From Parelaphostrongylus tenuis (taxonomy: Eukaryota > Nematoda > Chromadorea > Rhabditida > Metastrongylidae), in assembly GCA_019055375.1 (NCBI GenBank), contig JAHQIW010000116.1, forward strand, positions 62,001 through 126,000: a stretch of DNA of 64,000 nt, given 5' to 3'. A model generated the notes under the pieces. That model made no database searches. It had not been told where the DNA came from and worked only from the letters and a program-made list of their open reading frames with translations. The translations under genes were made by a program, and so were the position numbers. This document shows, one piece after another, positions 35,110 to 49,848 of the stretch (within the stretch, counting starts at the first letter, position 1; the number at the start of each line of letters is the position of its first letter).

Positions 35110-38100
35110 AAGGCTACTGAAAAATCATCCGCATGCCGTGGCCGAGCAAAAAATGCTCATCAAAGGTAGAGAGTAAACATCTTTCGGTTGCTATAGCGCA
35201 GTAGAAGGCTTTTTACAAATGAAGTGCAGTTTTGAAATTAGGAGAAATTGAAGCTTCCGAATCACTATCAATTGTCTGAGGAAAGGGCGGAAAGGGCCCG
35301 TTCTCAATTGATCAAATATACTGAATAGAACGACTCTCGCCAAGTAAGAGTTGACCTAAGTGTAGTGACAATTTTTACAATCGTGTATCAACTCTGTTGA
35401 CCTCCAAGAGAAAACTTGTGAAATCCCAGTGAAATCGATGTGACTGCCCTCTTTTCTTTCTTACTCATTTCTTAGGAATTCACTCATTTTTATTTAGGAT
35501 GGCCGCATCAACTCCGTTTTTCCACCGGCTTTGTTGCCCTGTTATGAATCGTGCTACTTAAGCACACTGTATATAAGTCCACTATGCACTTAATTGCCCT
35601 TCCTATTATGCTAGATTTGGAGGTGAACGCCCAACGCCCTCTTCAGGGAGTGATGAACGCTGAGATTTCTATCTTTTGTTCTACAGTTTTTGACTGAATT
35701 CGCTATGAATAGCAACAGCAGCCGGTGAGAGAGGATTATGCCACAAAATCCTGGAAATCAGTTAAACACTCTCGCTGAAACACTTTATGATAAGCCTATC
35801 TCAAACGTTTAGGATATCAAAATAGGGATCTTATCTAAAATCCTGCCGTATAAGTCATAGGCTTAGGCTTAGGCCTAATTGATAGTGATTTTGACTTATA
35901 TGTTCAGATAGTAAGAATAAAGACATTTGACAACAGCGTTATATGATTTTCATAGTAAAATATGACGATTAAAAATCAGGTAGGATTCTAGAAAAGAATG
36001 TTTAAAAATGTGACTCCACTTGAGACCCTCGGTGAAAATGTTTTTTATTTGCTTTTGCAAAATGATCGAATCGACAGCTCAATTCAAGTGAAATTCAGTG
36101 GCATGTTTAATTTCTCAAATAGCTTTTTTTGGCGCCGTACCAGTCAAATTAAGGTTTTTTTTCCTCATTCGAAGATTACTCTCTGGATAAAAGTTTCGTT
36201 GTAATGAGCTTTTAATCGTTTGTTAGAGAAAATGTTTCCTATTATATTGGTATATTTGGCTTTCGCAAATGACTGCTTCGAGCTTTGTAATGACCGAAAG
36301 AATGTTGGGCTCCACACTCAGTGAGCACTTCTAATTGGCTAATGTGCGAACTGCTGCGCTCTAAGAAGTTCTTTCCAAAGGGCACACACATTTTCTTAAT
36401 TAGAAAAATTTTCTCTATAAAATGGTCAAAATTTCGTTATAAAAAAACTTTTGTGAGGCGAGAAACCTTCAAATGTAAATCTAAATCTCATTTTGACTGA
36501 AACGGCGTTAAAAACAAGCGTTATGAGAAACAAAATATACCTTTAAATGCACTTGATTTGAGCTATCAGACAATCATACATTCGTCAAATGGCAGCAAAG
36601 AATACGCTTTTACCGAAGGCCTTAAGCGGCGCTGCCATAATAGATGTTATCAAAAATGCGGCAGGATCTTAGAATCCTAAATTAGCTAAGGTTTGTGTTT
36701 GACATTATCACCTGAAAACAGGCTAATCGTGAGACAACAGTGCGGCAGAGCTTCGAGTTTCCCTTGACCATTTTGTTCACGACGATATTAAGAATAGAAG
36801 GTCTCATCTTGAAAGTGCGATATTTTCCGTGTCTCTTGACGAGTTGAGGTCATTGAGATGGCGTGCTGGGTGAAGAGTCGAGTTTACTAGTGAATGTTCG
36901 ACTCACACATTGATCACGAATGTTACGGTCGACGATGCAATACCAACAGTTGCTATAAACATGTTTGAAATACAATTAATTTCGGCAATATTTATTTCGG
37001 CAGAAATGAGCTTTATTCAAGGCACAAATATTTATTATAGAATTTTATGATTTATACCCTGATAAAATACGATATACAGTTTTTGATGATCACACTAGAA
37101 TTGCTAAAAATACAGTTCTTGATAATTGGCTTTTATAAAACCTTTGCAAGAGTATTAAATATATTTACAGTCTACATCATAAACCTTTATTTGGCTAACG
37201 TACCGATGTCTTCATTTGTTTCAGAGGTGATATCCGAGTTGGTTATCTAGATTTGTTCGTCCTCTCGGCATAGTTCTTCATGATGCCACCGAGTCGAATC
37301 TGTGTGAGTAAAGCACACTTCGAATGAGGTAACCTCAGAAGGCGGTGTAGTTTTATAAACGACGGCTGTTACTTGGTAGCGACTGTTGACTGACAAGATT
37401 CTCTTATGCTAATGATATATCCTTTAGCAATCGATACAGAAAAGCTAGTAATCGACGAAACAATTTAAAAGTGAAAGTCGGTCTTAGGGAAGGAAAAATT
37501 CAGGAACGATTGCTGGTTCTAAGAATTCTTTTTGCGATCAACTGTACATTACCGGATTCGAATCAATCGACTCTGAAGAAGACTAAGACGGCGCATGTTA
37601 GCCTAATAAAGTTTGTACATCAACACATGTATCAGCTAATTCACAAACACTAATACTGCTAGAGAAATTCTAATAAATGCAAAATAAGATAAAATTTAGA
37701 CGAGTTTCGTAAAGGTTTTGTCAAAAAAGGCGCATAAAGTAACCATATTTCAAAAAGTTACGTAAAATTATGTTTGTACGAAATTATAAACTCTCAAAAA
37801 AAACGTAATAATAATCGCATGAAATGACAAAATTTTATAACACTTCATTAATCAATAACATTCCACCGATACGCCGTTGTGTGACAATCCCGTATGTTCT
37901 ACAGCTTCGGCCAGTAGCACTGAAAAACCTTCGCTGAGAAAAATCGTGTTTGATAAGAAATTTAGTGGGACAATGCTGTTATACCGCAGTGTGGAAGATG
38001 AGGCTTATTCAGCTATCTCGTCATCTGCTTCGCATTCGTATCTCAGCCTTTCAATATCAATTCTGTCATAGGCTTTCAGCAACCTTCTGTAAAAAAAATT

Positions 38101-41100
38101 TTTTCCATAAAATTTTATATAAATGCTTTCTGTTTTTGAACAGAACATCTTCCCTCTATGCCGCGCAAAGAACATTCACAACCTCGATGGAGAATGAGAA
38201 AGATACTTCCTTGTTAGAATCTTTTAAAATTCTTCCGTGTAATAACTGTGATAACTGCTAATAGCTGAGAACGGTACCTATTCATTTTCATGATCATGCA
38301 ACTGAAAATCACGGCCACATGTCTATTGAGCATACACAAAGTTAGAAATCTTCGGTGTGATCACCGATTCGTTTTAAAGCCATCCTTCTTCACCGGTGCA
38401 TTACTTCATTCCAGCACTTGTTTCTGACGACGTGGATTTTCGCAGTCTTCGCTTCAATAGAGTGGAGTGAAGCACTGTACAGTCGGAATGGCTCCACTCT
38501 TGTTGACTTCCCCTACATGTAAGACAGTTCCTTGGCCTCTGTCGGATCAGATCATTCAACGCGATTTGACTCTAATACAACCACGTCGCCAGAAGATCTT
38601 TGGACACTCGGCTCAAAGAAAGTTAACCTGGCAAAGGCGGTTGAATAGCAACGAAACATTATCATGATAACGATTTTCACATTCTCATGTAAACTCATCA
38701 ATAATCTTAACTTTGATAACTCGAAGCTCAAATTAAGATTACTTTTGAAACTTAGACCACTCTTATGACACGCACATGTCACATTGAGGGCAATGGGCAA
38801 ACTCAAGAACACTTTTTTTTACAAACTCATCTACTTTTTTAGTTTATGAACACTAAAATAGACATCTTCACTACTACATTACCGAGGAAACAAAAAGTGC
38901 CTACCGCAACTCCAAATATCGTGCAATGCTGTTCGTTTGTGCTGTCAGTCTAAGCTTCTCAACATCCCTAAAATAAACCTCGTAGAAATGATGGAAAATT
39001 TTGCCTTCAGTGTCAAGTGAGTGTTGTTTTGTTTTGTTACCAAATCTACTTGATTTGCAGAATACTCTCATTAAAACACTATCAATATGATTGTTACCTT
39101 TTATATGTTATTATACAGTAGGCAATCCAAGAAACTGAAGCGAACACATAAAAAATGAACACAATCCAAAATGTCGTTGCAACGTCGTACAAAATTTCGT
39201 CATTTGTCTGAACATTAAAATATTTAGGAAAATGAAAAGAAAGGTAAAGATGAAGAGCTCAGAGCTTCAATCGGTCAGATTCTAAAACTTCAGGAAAAAG
39301 AGTGTTATTTATAGAGCTTATTAGCAAGCTATAGAAGCGATATCACTCATGCCGTGTTCGTAAGTCACTCAGGCATATTGTGAGGTTTACTCGTCTACTA
39401 AATTACATTTCCCTTGATTGAGAGCTCGGAAAGTGCTTCACAGTACGTACATGGCCACTGGCTCAACACCGCTCTGATCATTCCAAGCCTCTCATTCATC
39501 AGAAGCCGTCAATGTGGTACCAGATCTCTCAAGGAACACCATCCATGGACTCACAAAATGCGGTGTGGTGAAGGCCTGGAAACGTTCTAGTGGGGATCTT
39601 TCGGTGTTCTGGGAAGAGTCTACTTGATAATCTTGCAGCAACAATCTCAATTGCCAGTTTAGCAAGGACTCATTTCATTTTTATTGAGTAAACAGTAGAG
39701 TACAAAGGCAGAAAGGTCAACGATAAATAATCAAATAAAATTCTTACTTTGAAATGAATAGTTGTAATTTCTGGTGCTCTTGCAGTAGATGTTGTTGGTA
39801 AATCCATTCACATAAAAAATTCTTTTTCACTTCTCCACCTTACAACGACCATCCAAATGTAAAAAGTACGATAATGCGTCGCGGACTGTGTATTCAGTTT
39901 CGGAAAAACTTGCTCTATAATCAAATATAGATAACGTTAGTGATGTCTGAAAATGTAACGAATCCACCATAGCTTAGTCTTTGAAAAAGCCAGTGATAAA
40001 TATAAAGAGCATACAGAAATATAACTTGTCAAAAGGTGAACTAAAAGACCTCCAAGAAGAACACTATTCAAAAAATAGTCATTTGCTAGCCAGCATTAAA
40101 GTACCGTCGAATAAGCAATAAAAACATAGGAAAATGGCTCGCAAAAAATGCTGAAAATAAGAAGTATCCTCTTGACCAAGGATTTAGATGGGACATGGAT
40201 TTGAAAGTGTTTGAAAATTAACCTCATCTATGTAAATGAACAGTTGCTGTTTAACTTGTCTCGCTTAACATTGTCATGAACATCCCGTGCTGCAAAGGTT
40301 TATTCCAAATGCAAGTGGAGTAAAGTTTGTGCAAATGAGCTTAGAAAAGCGAAGGACGAAAGATTAATATTCTTGAAAACCAACATTGACGTGAGATTTT
40401 TGGGGCCATTCAAATATTGGATGCATTTCAGTTTGTGCGGCTCAATGTTATGAAGCTTTCCTGAGTGACAACTTTTTATCTAAAACCACTTATCAGAGAA
40501 AATCAACGACGCGGACGCTGATTCAAGTCACGATGGCTCTAAAGGCTTCTTTAGAAGGCTAATGGCTTCTTTAGAAGGCAAAAGTGCTAAAAGGCTAGTT
40601 ACATTCGAATGTTCTCAAAAAGTTGTGTTGTTTGAAAATATCGCAAGTAAAATCTTTCATGTCAAGGTATATTAAGGTGAGACTAGAAGTAGGCACAGTT
40701 ACTCAGCTGTAGAAGAGCTAGTGTTATGAAGATAGTTGGCTACATGACTGTGTGACGTGGAACGTGCAATGATTCCATACTGATCACCGACCGTTAATGT
40801 TCCCAAACGGAACACACTATGGCTTGCCCTAACAAATGATGTGGAAAATGAATTTATATTGATTCTGTTCCAACGAAACTGTCGTTAATCGGAACGGTGT
40901 GTTGTCTGGAGTGATGTTTCGGATTACAATTCATTGATCCAGAATCCAGCAGTGTTCAGATGTGAATATACTTCACAGCAGGCGCTATATGACCATTTAT
41001 GAGTGATTGCTTCACAGGTGATCTCTCATAGAATCAGCTTCTTCCTTGGTATCGCCTTGAACCTTTCTCAATCACAACCGCATTACTGTTACCCATCAAT

Positions 41101-44100
41101 GCTCACCACGTCACATGACGAAGTCTCATATACCTCGCCTTAGCATTGACAGCCTCCAGCTTCGTGTCTTTGATCTAGTGACTCTTCTGAGCGGATTCTA
41201 AACCCTAAAAGACAACTGATGTCTCGTACGCTGATTATTCTTATGGATCATTCAAAGATTCTTCGATACAACTCCTCTGACAGTAATTCGTTGAACAGAA
41301 AAAACAGATTGATAAATAGTAGCTCTTACGTTTTCACTTAGGTAATGTAGCCCAGCATAGTGTCAATGCAAAAAGGCTCTTATGCTTCAAACAAGAGAGT
41401 TACAGAGAAAGATTTTTTGTCATTCATTAAAGGAGTCTTCATAAGGATAAAGTCAATCCGAAAAGGTCCAACAAGGAAATAGGCCAATGTATTGACGATT
41501 GACCGATCGAAGAGTATTCGCAGCTGGAGCCCTACGCCACAAATAACTCGCGTTACGATTGTCATAGGAGACCGTGACCAAAAGAAACAAAGGCATGTAT
41601 GATGATTATTTCACACGTGTTTGAATATATCTATATATCCATAAATATATATATATTCATGTAAATTTATAGATATATTCATATAATATATACTAAACAT
41701 GAGTACTAGTGTTTTCATGAGAGAAGCAAAATTCCGATATACCAACTTTCAAGCAGTAGCTTATTTAACATGCGAAACGTGCAAAAAGGCGCTTTCTTCG
41801 ACAACAACGAATTCTAAGATTACGGAAAACAGAAATCGAGGTCGATGAGGTGAAAGGAGTACTCATATTAGGTTTCCAACAAGATATTTTGCGGAGTTCA
41901 TGAACGTAGCTTTTTTATGTTACCCCATAACATTAACAAGAATTTATGAAAAGAAACTTATTCCTCTTTTTCTTTGCAAATTCGCTCGAACCCATAAATG
42001 CAGCCTGAGGCTTTTTTCTCAAGGTAATTTGAAAGTAGTACGACATTCCAAGCTATTTTTGATTAGATTGGATTCCCTTATGTCAGAAGGTAGCAAATAC
42101 TTCAAGATAACTACTTTGATTGAGAATGTCGGTAAATTCGGATCGAAGGGAAGGTATCTATTTAGAGCATTAGACGAACGAACACAATCATGAACGTGGA
42201 CAGCAGACGGCATGCACTCTCTGACGAGCACGCATTATGCAAACAATAGTGTCCAACTGCCGCTGGAAAACAGTACTTGTTGAATTGTATGAGCCGTAGA
42301 ACATAAACGAACTAATCATGAAGATGATACACTAGATGAATTGCATTGATCCTAGTAGACCATGCTTAATATGCGCGGAATTCAATTTACACTAAACAAC
42401 AAGTTTTTATGAAGTGCAAAGCAGCACGCTTTATAGAGGGCAAGCTTTCTCCCGATCTGATACCCCATTTCGCCGCTGACAAACTCGTCCGAACCACCTT
42501 ATGTGTGCTTCGGACTAGCTCGACTGCGTGACAATTATTAGCTGATTACAAGTGCGGAGTACATTACGTATGCGAAGAAGCACACTTCCACACGCATTCT
42601 AGAATATGACCGTATTCAACGGAAAGTATAAGTGAATCTGACACTGAAATAAAAAGCAGGCGATATCCGGAAACTGTTTGCGACGGAGCGCCACCTTGTG
42701 GTGACTTTGGCCTTGTTTAAAACTACATCTCCTCTCAAGCAAAAGGAGCCACATAACCTTGCTACAAATCCGCACGAAATTCCTGACAAAACGCACCGAA
42801 AATATGAAAATGTATAAATATTGATGAAAAGATGAATCACTAGTAAGCCGATTTTAAATAATTCTTCCGTATTTCTACCTATTGATTATTTTTTCAAATA
42901 TAGAAATTGAGAGCTTAGATGATAAAAACTAAATGCAGAGCATACAAGTTCCACGCACCCTCTGAATAATTCCGAATAGTTGTTATTAAAAATGCAACGT
43001 CATGAACTTGCGAAGCATAAAAACTGAAAAATAAATGGGATTGTAAAACTGTGCCAGAGGCGTAAAAGCAATGAAAGCAAGAGCTTTCGTAAGCGACAGT
43101 TTCCCCTTTCACTTACCCTAAGATTTCATAGATAAGAACGGTTTAACTTTTCCAAAAAAGGACGCATAAACGAGCGCTGCCGCAGGAGTACTTAATTAAA
43201 GTGAAATAAACGAAGAGATTCAAAAGTAGGGAAAGTAGGTATAACGATATCATCCAGGAAAAAAGTGTACGCACGCGCCTCTTTTCCAGCCCAGACCGCT
43301 CTTCAATTATAGAAATTTAGGGTACCTGATTAAGCACTACATGACTACAAGATATTATTTGAAGCCCATCCCAAATCTTGGGAGAGTGTGGCGAATCGGT
43401 TTCGTATTCTATGAAATATTCAGAAACAAAAGTACCACTGCCAACTACCTTCCATACATGGACCAGCTTTTGTCTGGAAGTTTTTGGGGCTCCAATTAGG
43501 CGTGGATCTATAAGACTCCCTTATTATGATCACTGAGCGCGATGACTAACTGAAAATTTCTGCATAACAGGTAAATGAATAGGCACTAATTTCTAATCTT
43601 ATATGTACTATTGATATTCAAATATTTGAATAACTTGCAAAATAAATGGCAGTAATATAAAAAACTTTGGTTAAAGAAAAGTGTCATAGAGAGACTATTA
43701 TCTCTCATTATTTGGAATTATATGGGAATTGTTATCAAAGAGAAGTGCTGATAACGATGTAGGACCAATTCCATATACATAATGTAAAAAGTATATAAAA
43801 TCAGCCAACCATAGATTCAGCATTTGTGTACGATAGAGGTCTTTCGTTCATCAAAATCTCACAAAGGATGCATACATTATCCAGTACAGAACAAAAAATT
43901 TCTCCTAAAATCCTTATTCACATGACATGATTGATTTCCACCCTATTCAACTACGGCAACGGTTTTTATGGAAGACTTTCATTGCAGAATCATTGACTGG
44001 ATTTCGCACTGCTTGCTTTACGTTGGCTCAAATAAGGGGAATGCTTCATTTATAAAAAAAAGTGCATGATGAAATTCAGCTTTGACTAGAGACGTCACGA

Positions 44101-45640
44101 AATTCATACCTACAGTACTTACTATAAATCGCTCATGAAGCTGTTCTCTCTCGAAAAATTGCTACACGATGGCTAGATTGGGTACAGAGATGATGTCAAT
44201 GGATATAGGACTTGCATCATCGTCACTAACTCGATAAATCCACGGTGACTTTGAATGAGTGACGTCTCCGGCATGCTAGAACTTCATGAATGAAAAACAA
44301 ACAGTAAGAGCTCCAACAGGCTGAATACAAATGAGTTATCGAGAGCTCCATGTCCAAAAATAAGGCGCTATAGAAACTTATGAGAAAAAAGACGTTTCAT
44401 GGCTGTTTCTGCAGACGTTTGAAGGGAAAAGTTTACCATTAGCTTATTTTGGACCAATGCGTTTTGCAGACTTTCTTCATGTGTGGCCGTTAGCAATTTT
44501 TATTTGCCGTGACGCATGTCACAGTAGTGAAGTGTATATTGCATTTTATTTCCGATACATTTTGCATTGTCATTAGCTATTATATTCTAGTATATCTATC
44601 GTGCTTTGTACTACTCGATAATGCCTTCACTTTCGTTTTATTTGTGATTTTATATATGTTGATTTTCGGAGTCCAAAAATCCTTACTGAGAAAAAACAGA
44701 ATTTTTAGTATCTTCAAGAAATGTCAGTTTTGGGAAGCCTAACCTGCATCGACGCACGTGGCCATATAGGAAAAAGCTTTGCGTGCGCCAATTGATGGCG
44801 CACGATGTTCGAAATAGTTTAATCAAGTGTTCAGTATCAGTAGCGAGCATAATAAATCATTGCGTCTGAGAAACAGGACGGCACGATGGAGGTGGATAAC
44901 AACAGGCCAGTGAAAATGCCGAAGAGTGCAATATGAAAGACCAAAGCGGAAGCAATTACTATACAATGCTGATGTACGACATAGTTCAGACGATTTGTTT
45001 ATTCATCGTGCACAAACTCACGTCAATACGGTTACCATGAAGTCAGCCACTATGTCTTATACCACACGGTGTATCCAATCGAAATTGATAGAAATTTTAA
45101 GGAAAAGAGTAAAAATAAGCATGAAATTGTGTTGTATATATGTCAAAAAACAGACGCTGTTCACTAATTAGAAGGGGAAGAAGAAAATTGCTAATGCAGA
45201 CCGACTATAAGACACTTCCGCGATCAAATTCCTGTTTTGCAATCCAAAATTCAAAGAATTAGTAGTTAAAGGTGGAGATAATGGAAATGCCTAGCAGAAG
45301 AGGGTATTTGAAGTGTTATGGTCAAAGATGCCTGCGACACAACAAGTAGCTGTCGGTGCGAGCAATGTCCCAAGCAAATCAAACCTTACCTTGGTGTGGG
45401 ACAGCTTACACCAATCTTGTTTGAGAAGATGAAAGCGCTGACTTTTTATTGTTGCAGCGGCCACCAATTCATTGCATGCACCAAATGTACAGTCCTTTAC
45501 CTTTCTTATACCATATATTTCCTTTATATAATGCCTTTGTAAATGGAGACTAATGCATGACGCATCCTTATAAGACCGAGTTCGCTCATCTGCAATTGTC
45601 GAGCTTTCTCAGATATACGGTTTATTTTTCAACGTTTATA
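35110..45640. other. Long gene-poor stretch
   Basis: No reading frame with motifs or convincing splice pairs. It contains two to three TTAGGC units (35859-35876), a 17-bp local duplication at 40547-40580 (ggcttctttagaaggc), an AT microsatellite at 41620-41695, and a Cys-rich small frame at 45318-45542. Otherwise I see nothing. Confidence 0.45.
45318..45542 (+). other. Small Cys-rich open frame, unsupported
   Basis: 74 codons beginning MVKDACDTTSSCRCEQCPKQ and continuing to a CCSGHQFIACTKC stretch. The CxCxxC and CxxC pairs with a His could bind zinc, but there is no promoter, splice or family evidence. The hydrophobic tail after the last Cys looks like AT-rich chance sequence. It may be a transposon relic or spurious. 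Confidence 0.2.
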
Positions 45641-45644
45641 TTGA

Positions 45645-45800
45645 GCGGCCGGTGTGTAGCGCAGTAGTTAGAAGTGCATTATAATACAAGCAAGATCCTT
45701 AGTTCAATTATTCACCTAGGCCAAACCGCTCATCATTGAATAGCCCTCACATTGTGTATTTCTCTTCCTGGATTTGAACTGGACTAAGATACCTCAGTTC
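45645..45800 (+). repeat. tRNA-derived SINE (family 2), copy a
   Basis: ccggtgtgtagcgcagtagt then tagaagtgcat gives a box A-like head, followed by ttagttcaattattcacc as a decayed box B and a body. It shares the head with 52494-52640. Confidence 0.5.
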
Positions 45801-48800
45801 ATCATGGAAGACCTATGAGAGCTATCGCTTGACATCCTTTACCGTGAATGAAGTGCATGGGATATGATCTGTGAAGTGAAATGTGATGTTTATTATTACG
45901 CTTTCACCAACAATTCCCAACTAGCTGCATGTGAACGACATTGATGAATAGAGCATCAAATAATGTCCCATCTGGCTGGTCGACGATCAACAAAATTGCA
46001 GATGATAGGAATAATTTAAAGGTGTAAATTAAAAGCTGTTTGTCTCTGACATACATTGATCTAGTTATTATCGAGAGACAATCCAATCACAGAAGAAAAA
46101 GACAAGCTTCCATTGGTGATCCTATCGCCATTTTATTCTTTCGCTTATCATTAGTATTCGATGAAAACGAAATTAAGGAGCAAGTCACATTTCATGAAAG
46201 GCTTTCCATTTCGACAATTTTATATTACTAATCAACATTTTAGGAAGAAGTTAGCATCGAAGATCGACAAATCACAAGTCATTCGACGTAGGATTTTCAA
46301 TGAACAGCCTTGGAAAATTGACTTGGAAAATTATTCCGTCTAACATTAAGTCTTCTTTAACATCTTAAAACATCACATGTTTTTAAATTACCTCTTTAAG
46401 AGGTTGAAAAGGCAATTCTCTAGTCATAAATAGCACAAGAATATATCAGATGATGTACTAAGTCGCTTCTCGAGTTTTGGCATTAGAGCATAAACACCAA
46501 ATTTGATAATACACATGGATCACTGGTACTCATTCAATAGCTCGAATCTCGGCAATTTTTATGCTATACTTGGTTTTCCAAGCGGTATATATAGAGCGCT
46601 GTTAGTGGAGAAGAAAATCATGTTTCGCACTTGAAGTAACTGGCTCGTCACTTGGACCTTATGACGGGCTTATCAGGCAATGCGAAACAAAAAAGTTTGC
46701 ACGTATAGAATAATCTCTCTTCTACAATTCTCATACAAAAGACCTAGAAATTCTCTTGGAAAAGGGAAAAAATATTTCAAATAAGTGACACTATGCGCGG
46801 TTATTCCGATTCAAAAACGCGTCATTCGAGAGCCGTGCGATTTTCTTTACTTATTTAGAGACTTTTCCTCCTATCCAGAAAAATTTCTAGGCTTTTTTTC
46901 ATAAGAATTTTAGACAAGACTGTATAAGAATTGTAGACAAGACTTGTTCTATCGTTCTATAGATAAAAATATTTTTGTTTTACACTGCCAAATAAGCCCG
47001 CTATAAAGTTTAAGCGGCGAGTTACTACTTTGAGTGCAGAACATTATTTTCTTCTTGTTCTAACACCTCTCTATATACGCTTCAAAAACTTGTCTCAACA
47101 TTGAGATTGTAGAGCTTCAGACTATTGAATGACTACCAGTAATCTATGGATATTATTGAAGATGGTGTTAATTGCCCTAGTGCCAGAAACTTTTGAGAAT
47201 ACCTAGCATAATTATGTTAAGGTAGAAGAATTGTCCAACTGGCTCACTTGTGATAATTGACAGTTATTTTTATGAGCTATAATTTTTTAAGCAGAAGGCT
47301 CGGGGAACTTTGTGACTATGCCACAAAGCCAAAATGATACATAAGACAATTAAAAGGAGTTTACGGATGTAAAAACATTGAGAGACTTTGGTGTCGCCGT
47401 ACAATGAAAGTTAGCAGTCGCCTCGAAATCAAAAGGAAACAAATTGCTCTTCACTAAGCAGTAACGTCACTGAATAGTTTGGCGTTTATCTAGTCGGTAG
47501 TGAAAATATCTATATTAACGACGTCTTCCGAATAATCGATTTCGCTGGTTCGTTAACAAATCGGAATTTCGTTAGTGACAAAATGGAAATTGAACACTGG
47601 GAAACAAAATTCACGCGCGTAACACGCATCTGTGTAGGTTCATGTTGTAAAATATTACAATGTGAAAACAACGACAGACATCATGGAAGTTGTAGATGAG
47701 TAAACATCAGTTCTAACACATTTTTGAAAGTATTGAATTTCTAAGAACTTTCCTGGAGGATGAATTTTTAATTGTTGCGAGCTACGTTTGCAGCAAAAAA
47801 TCAACGAAAAGTCCTAAAATATAGTAGAGACAGAGCGTTTTAGAGCAAAAATTGTCTTTTTCAGTCGTTAGGAACATCACTAGCAGCACTAAATGCCAAT
47901 GGATTGACTTGAATATAAGAACTTAACAGATCTTGGAGACAATGAATAGCTCCTTAAACCAGTTCTACAACACTCTAGAATAGAGACTTAACCCTTTCGG
48001 ATCTGCGTGTATCAATTCGGACACAGGATTTCCTAGAACCCTCGCTGGAAAACAATTCGATTCGGAGAGTCCAATAGTTTGATTTCGAAAAGCCTTTCCT
48101 ACTGCGTTGTAGCATTGAAAATACTATTATGTTTCATATTCTATTTGTTTTGTTGCTCTGCTGGAATCTCTCGACGCCTTCAACTGAACTTTGGTAATCA
48201 TTAGTCTAAATGATAGCTATTTTGAAGGTGAAAATATTTTTTGAAAAAATTCACATAAAGTTCTGTAAGAGCAAATAGAATATCACGTTTTACGCCCAAG
48301 GTAGGTAACCCGTCTCTGCGATATCACAGCGGCTTTCTCATAACTTTATAGCCGCAATATGAAACAAAAATAGAAGCTCATACCTATAGAGCAATAGAAC
48401 GAAGTCTTTTTACAGAACCTCTAAAAACCTACAGTTTGCGAAAGTGGAGAAAAATTTCAAATACTCAACAAAAATCGCCCTCCAAGATGAGTTTACAATC
48501 GTTAAGCGCAGCGCGATTCGAGGGGCGTTTTCGTTTTCATTCAGTAACTTTTCTTCCTTTCAAAAAGACTTACGTTCTTTTTGATTTTCTACTATTCCAC
48601 GATTTTCTCGACACGTCATATGCTTTTAGTAGTCCATCTCTGGATGCGAACCTTCATATTCTTCCTGCTTTTTGATTACATTTTCAAAACGAAATCAGTT
48701 TCAGAATTAATGCTTTCAAGCTACTTTCAAGTGCTAAAATACTGTTGAAAACTCATTTTCTAACCATACTCAAGTGAAAATTGCGAGCTGAAATTGAAGA

Positions 48801-49239
48801 GTAATTTTACTCTTGCTGCTATAGCGTACTAGGAAGGGCTTTTAAAAAATTAGTAACAGTATAGAAACCGCTGAGATTGAAACTGTCGAATTATTTTTAA
48901 AAGTTCATGAAAGAAGCAAAAAATGTACTTTGTCGAAAGGGTTAATCTTCCAAATACCAACTTATGTCCACTCTCAGACTTTCAAACAACTTTCGCTTCT
49001 GTTTGGTGGATTAAAGACGTGCAAATAAAGATAGAGACACTTCATCACAGCATCAATTATTTCTGTGACAATGTTTTTTACACAATTGTAAATTCTTCTC
49101 AGAAAGCAAAATGAGCAAATAAATAGAAAATGATCTATCTCATTCGATATTCTATCAAAATATGAATCTGATTTCGCAGATGTCAATCTTGTCACGCAAC
49201 TGGTACTCCTGTATAAACATTAAAGTATCATTTTGTTCA
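45801..49239. other. Gene-poor stretch, no gene recognised
   Basis: AT-rich. No motif-bearing frame, RNA gene or shared repeat seen. Confidence 0.45.
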
Positions 49240-49480
49240 TATCTCAGTTCGCAGTATCCCAGCAAAGTCCTTTCCGCTCGTGATGGAAAGAGAACAAAAT
49301 ACTCTAAAACTCCACAAAGCAACTCTGCAGAGGGCAAAGCCGCCGAAATGTCAGCCATATCACGACAACAACGACAGCTACGAGAATTAATACCAAATTT
49401 CGTGCCAACTCAACAAGACTGCTCTTCAGGATTCATATGCATTATTTATTTGTATAGAATTTATAGAAATTCTGTCAACT
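49240..49480 (+). repeat. Penelope terminal-repeat relic
   Basis: ctctgcagagggcaaagccg then ccgaaatgtcagcc is a decayed CTGAAGA...GAAACGTCAGC signature. The following catatcacgacaacaacg and the preceding crowded AT sequence fit a terminal repeat. The frame over it (SNSAEGKAAEMSAIS) is a by-product. Confidence 0.45.
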
Positions 49481-49539
49481 ATATTGTTACGAGATGTACC
49501 AGCGAAGTATAAAGCAAATAGAAGGATTGACCTCTATTA

Positions 49540-49760
49540 ACCTCGGCACTGATTAAGCGATTAACTGTTTCTTTAATGAGCAGACAACAGATTATTAATG
49601 GTTAGATTTATTCAACATAATATTGGCCGGCAGATTCGACGGTTTCACTTTCTTCAGAACCTGGAAAAATCAAACTGACATGCATTCTACTCAGCCGAAC
49701 ACTTTCATGATAGCAGCTAAAAATGCTGCACAAAATTCTGTTCGCTTTTCTTTGCTTAAT
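49540..49760 (-). repeat. Penelope terminal-repeat relic
   Basis: The minus strand reads ccaggttctgaagaaagtga then aaccgtcgaatctgccggcc. It carries the CTGAAGA and GAAAC boxes preceded by a segment like ttccaggctctgaaga of the 9.36 kb terminal repeat. It is in opposite orientation to the relic 200 bp upstream, so the two may be ends of one lost element. Confidence 0.5.
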
Positions 49761-49848
49761 GAAATTGTGCAAAAAGTTTTTCTGTTGAGGTCACAAAAGT
49801 ATATGGCTGATTAGATAGGGTATCAATTTTGCCTTTACTTTTTCCAGT

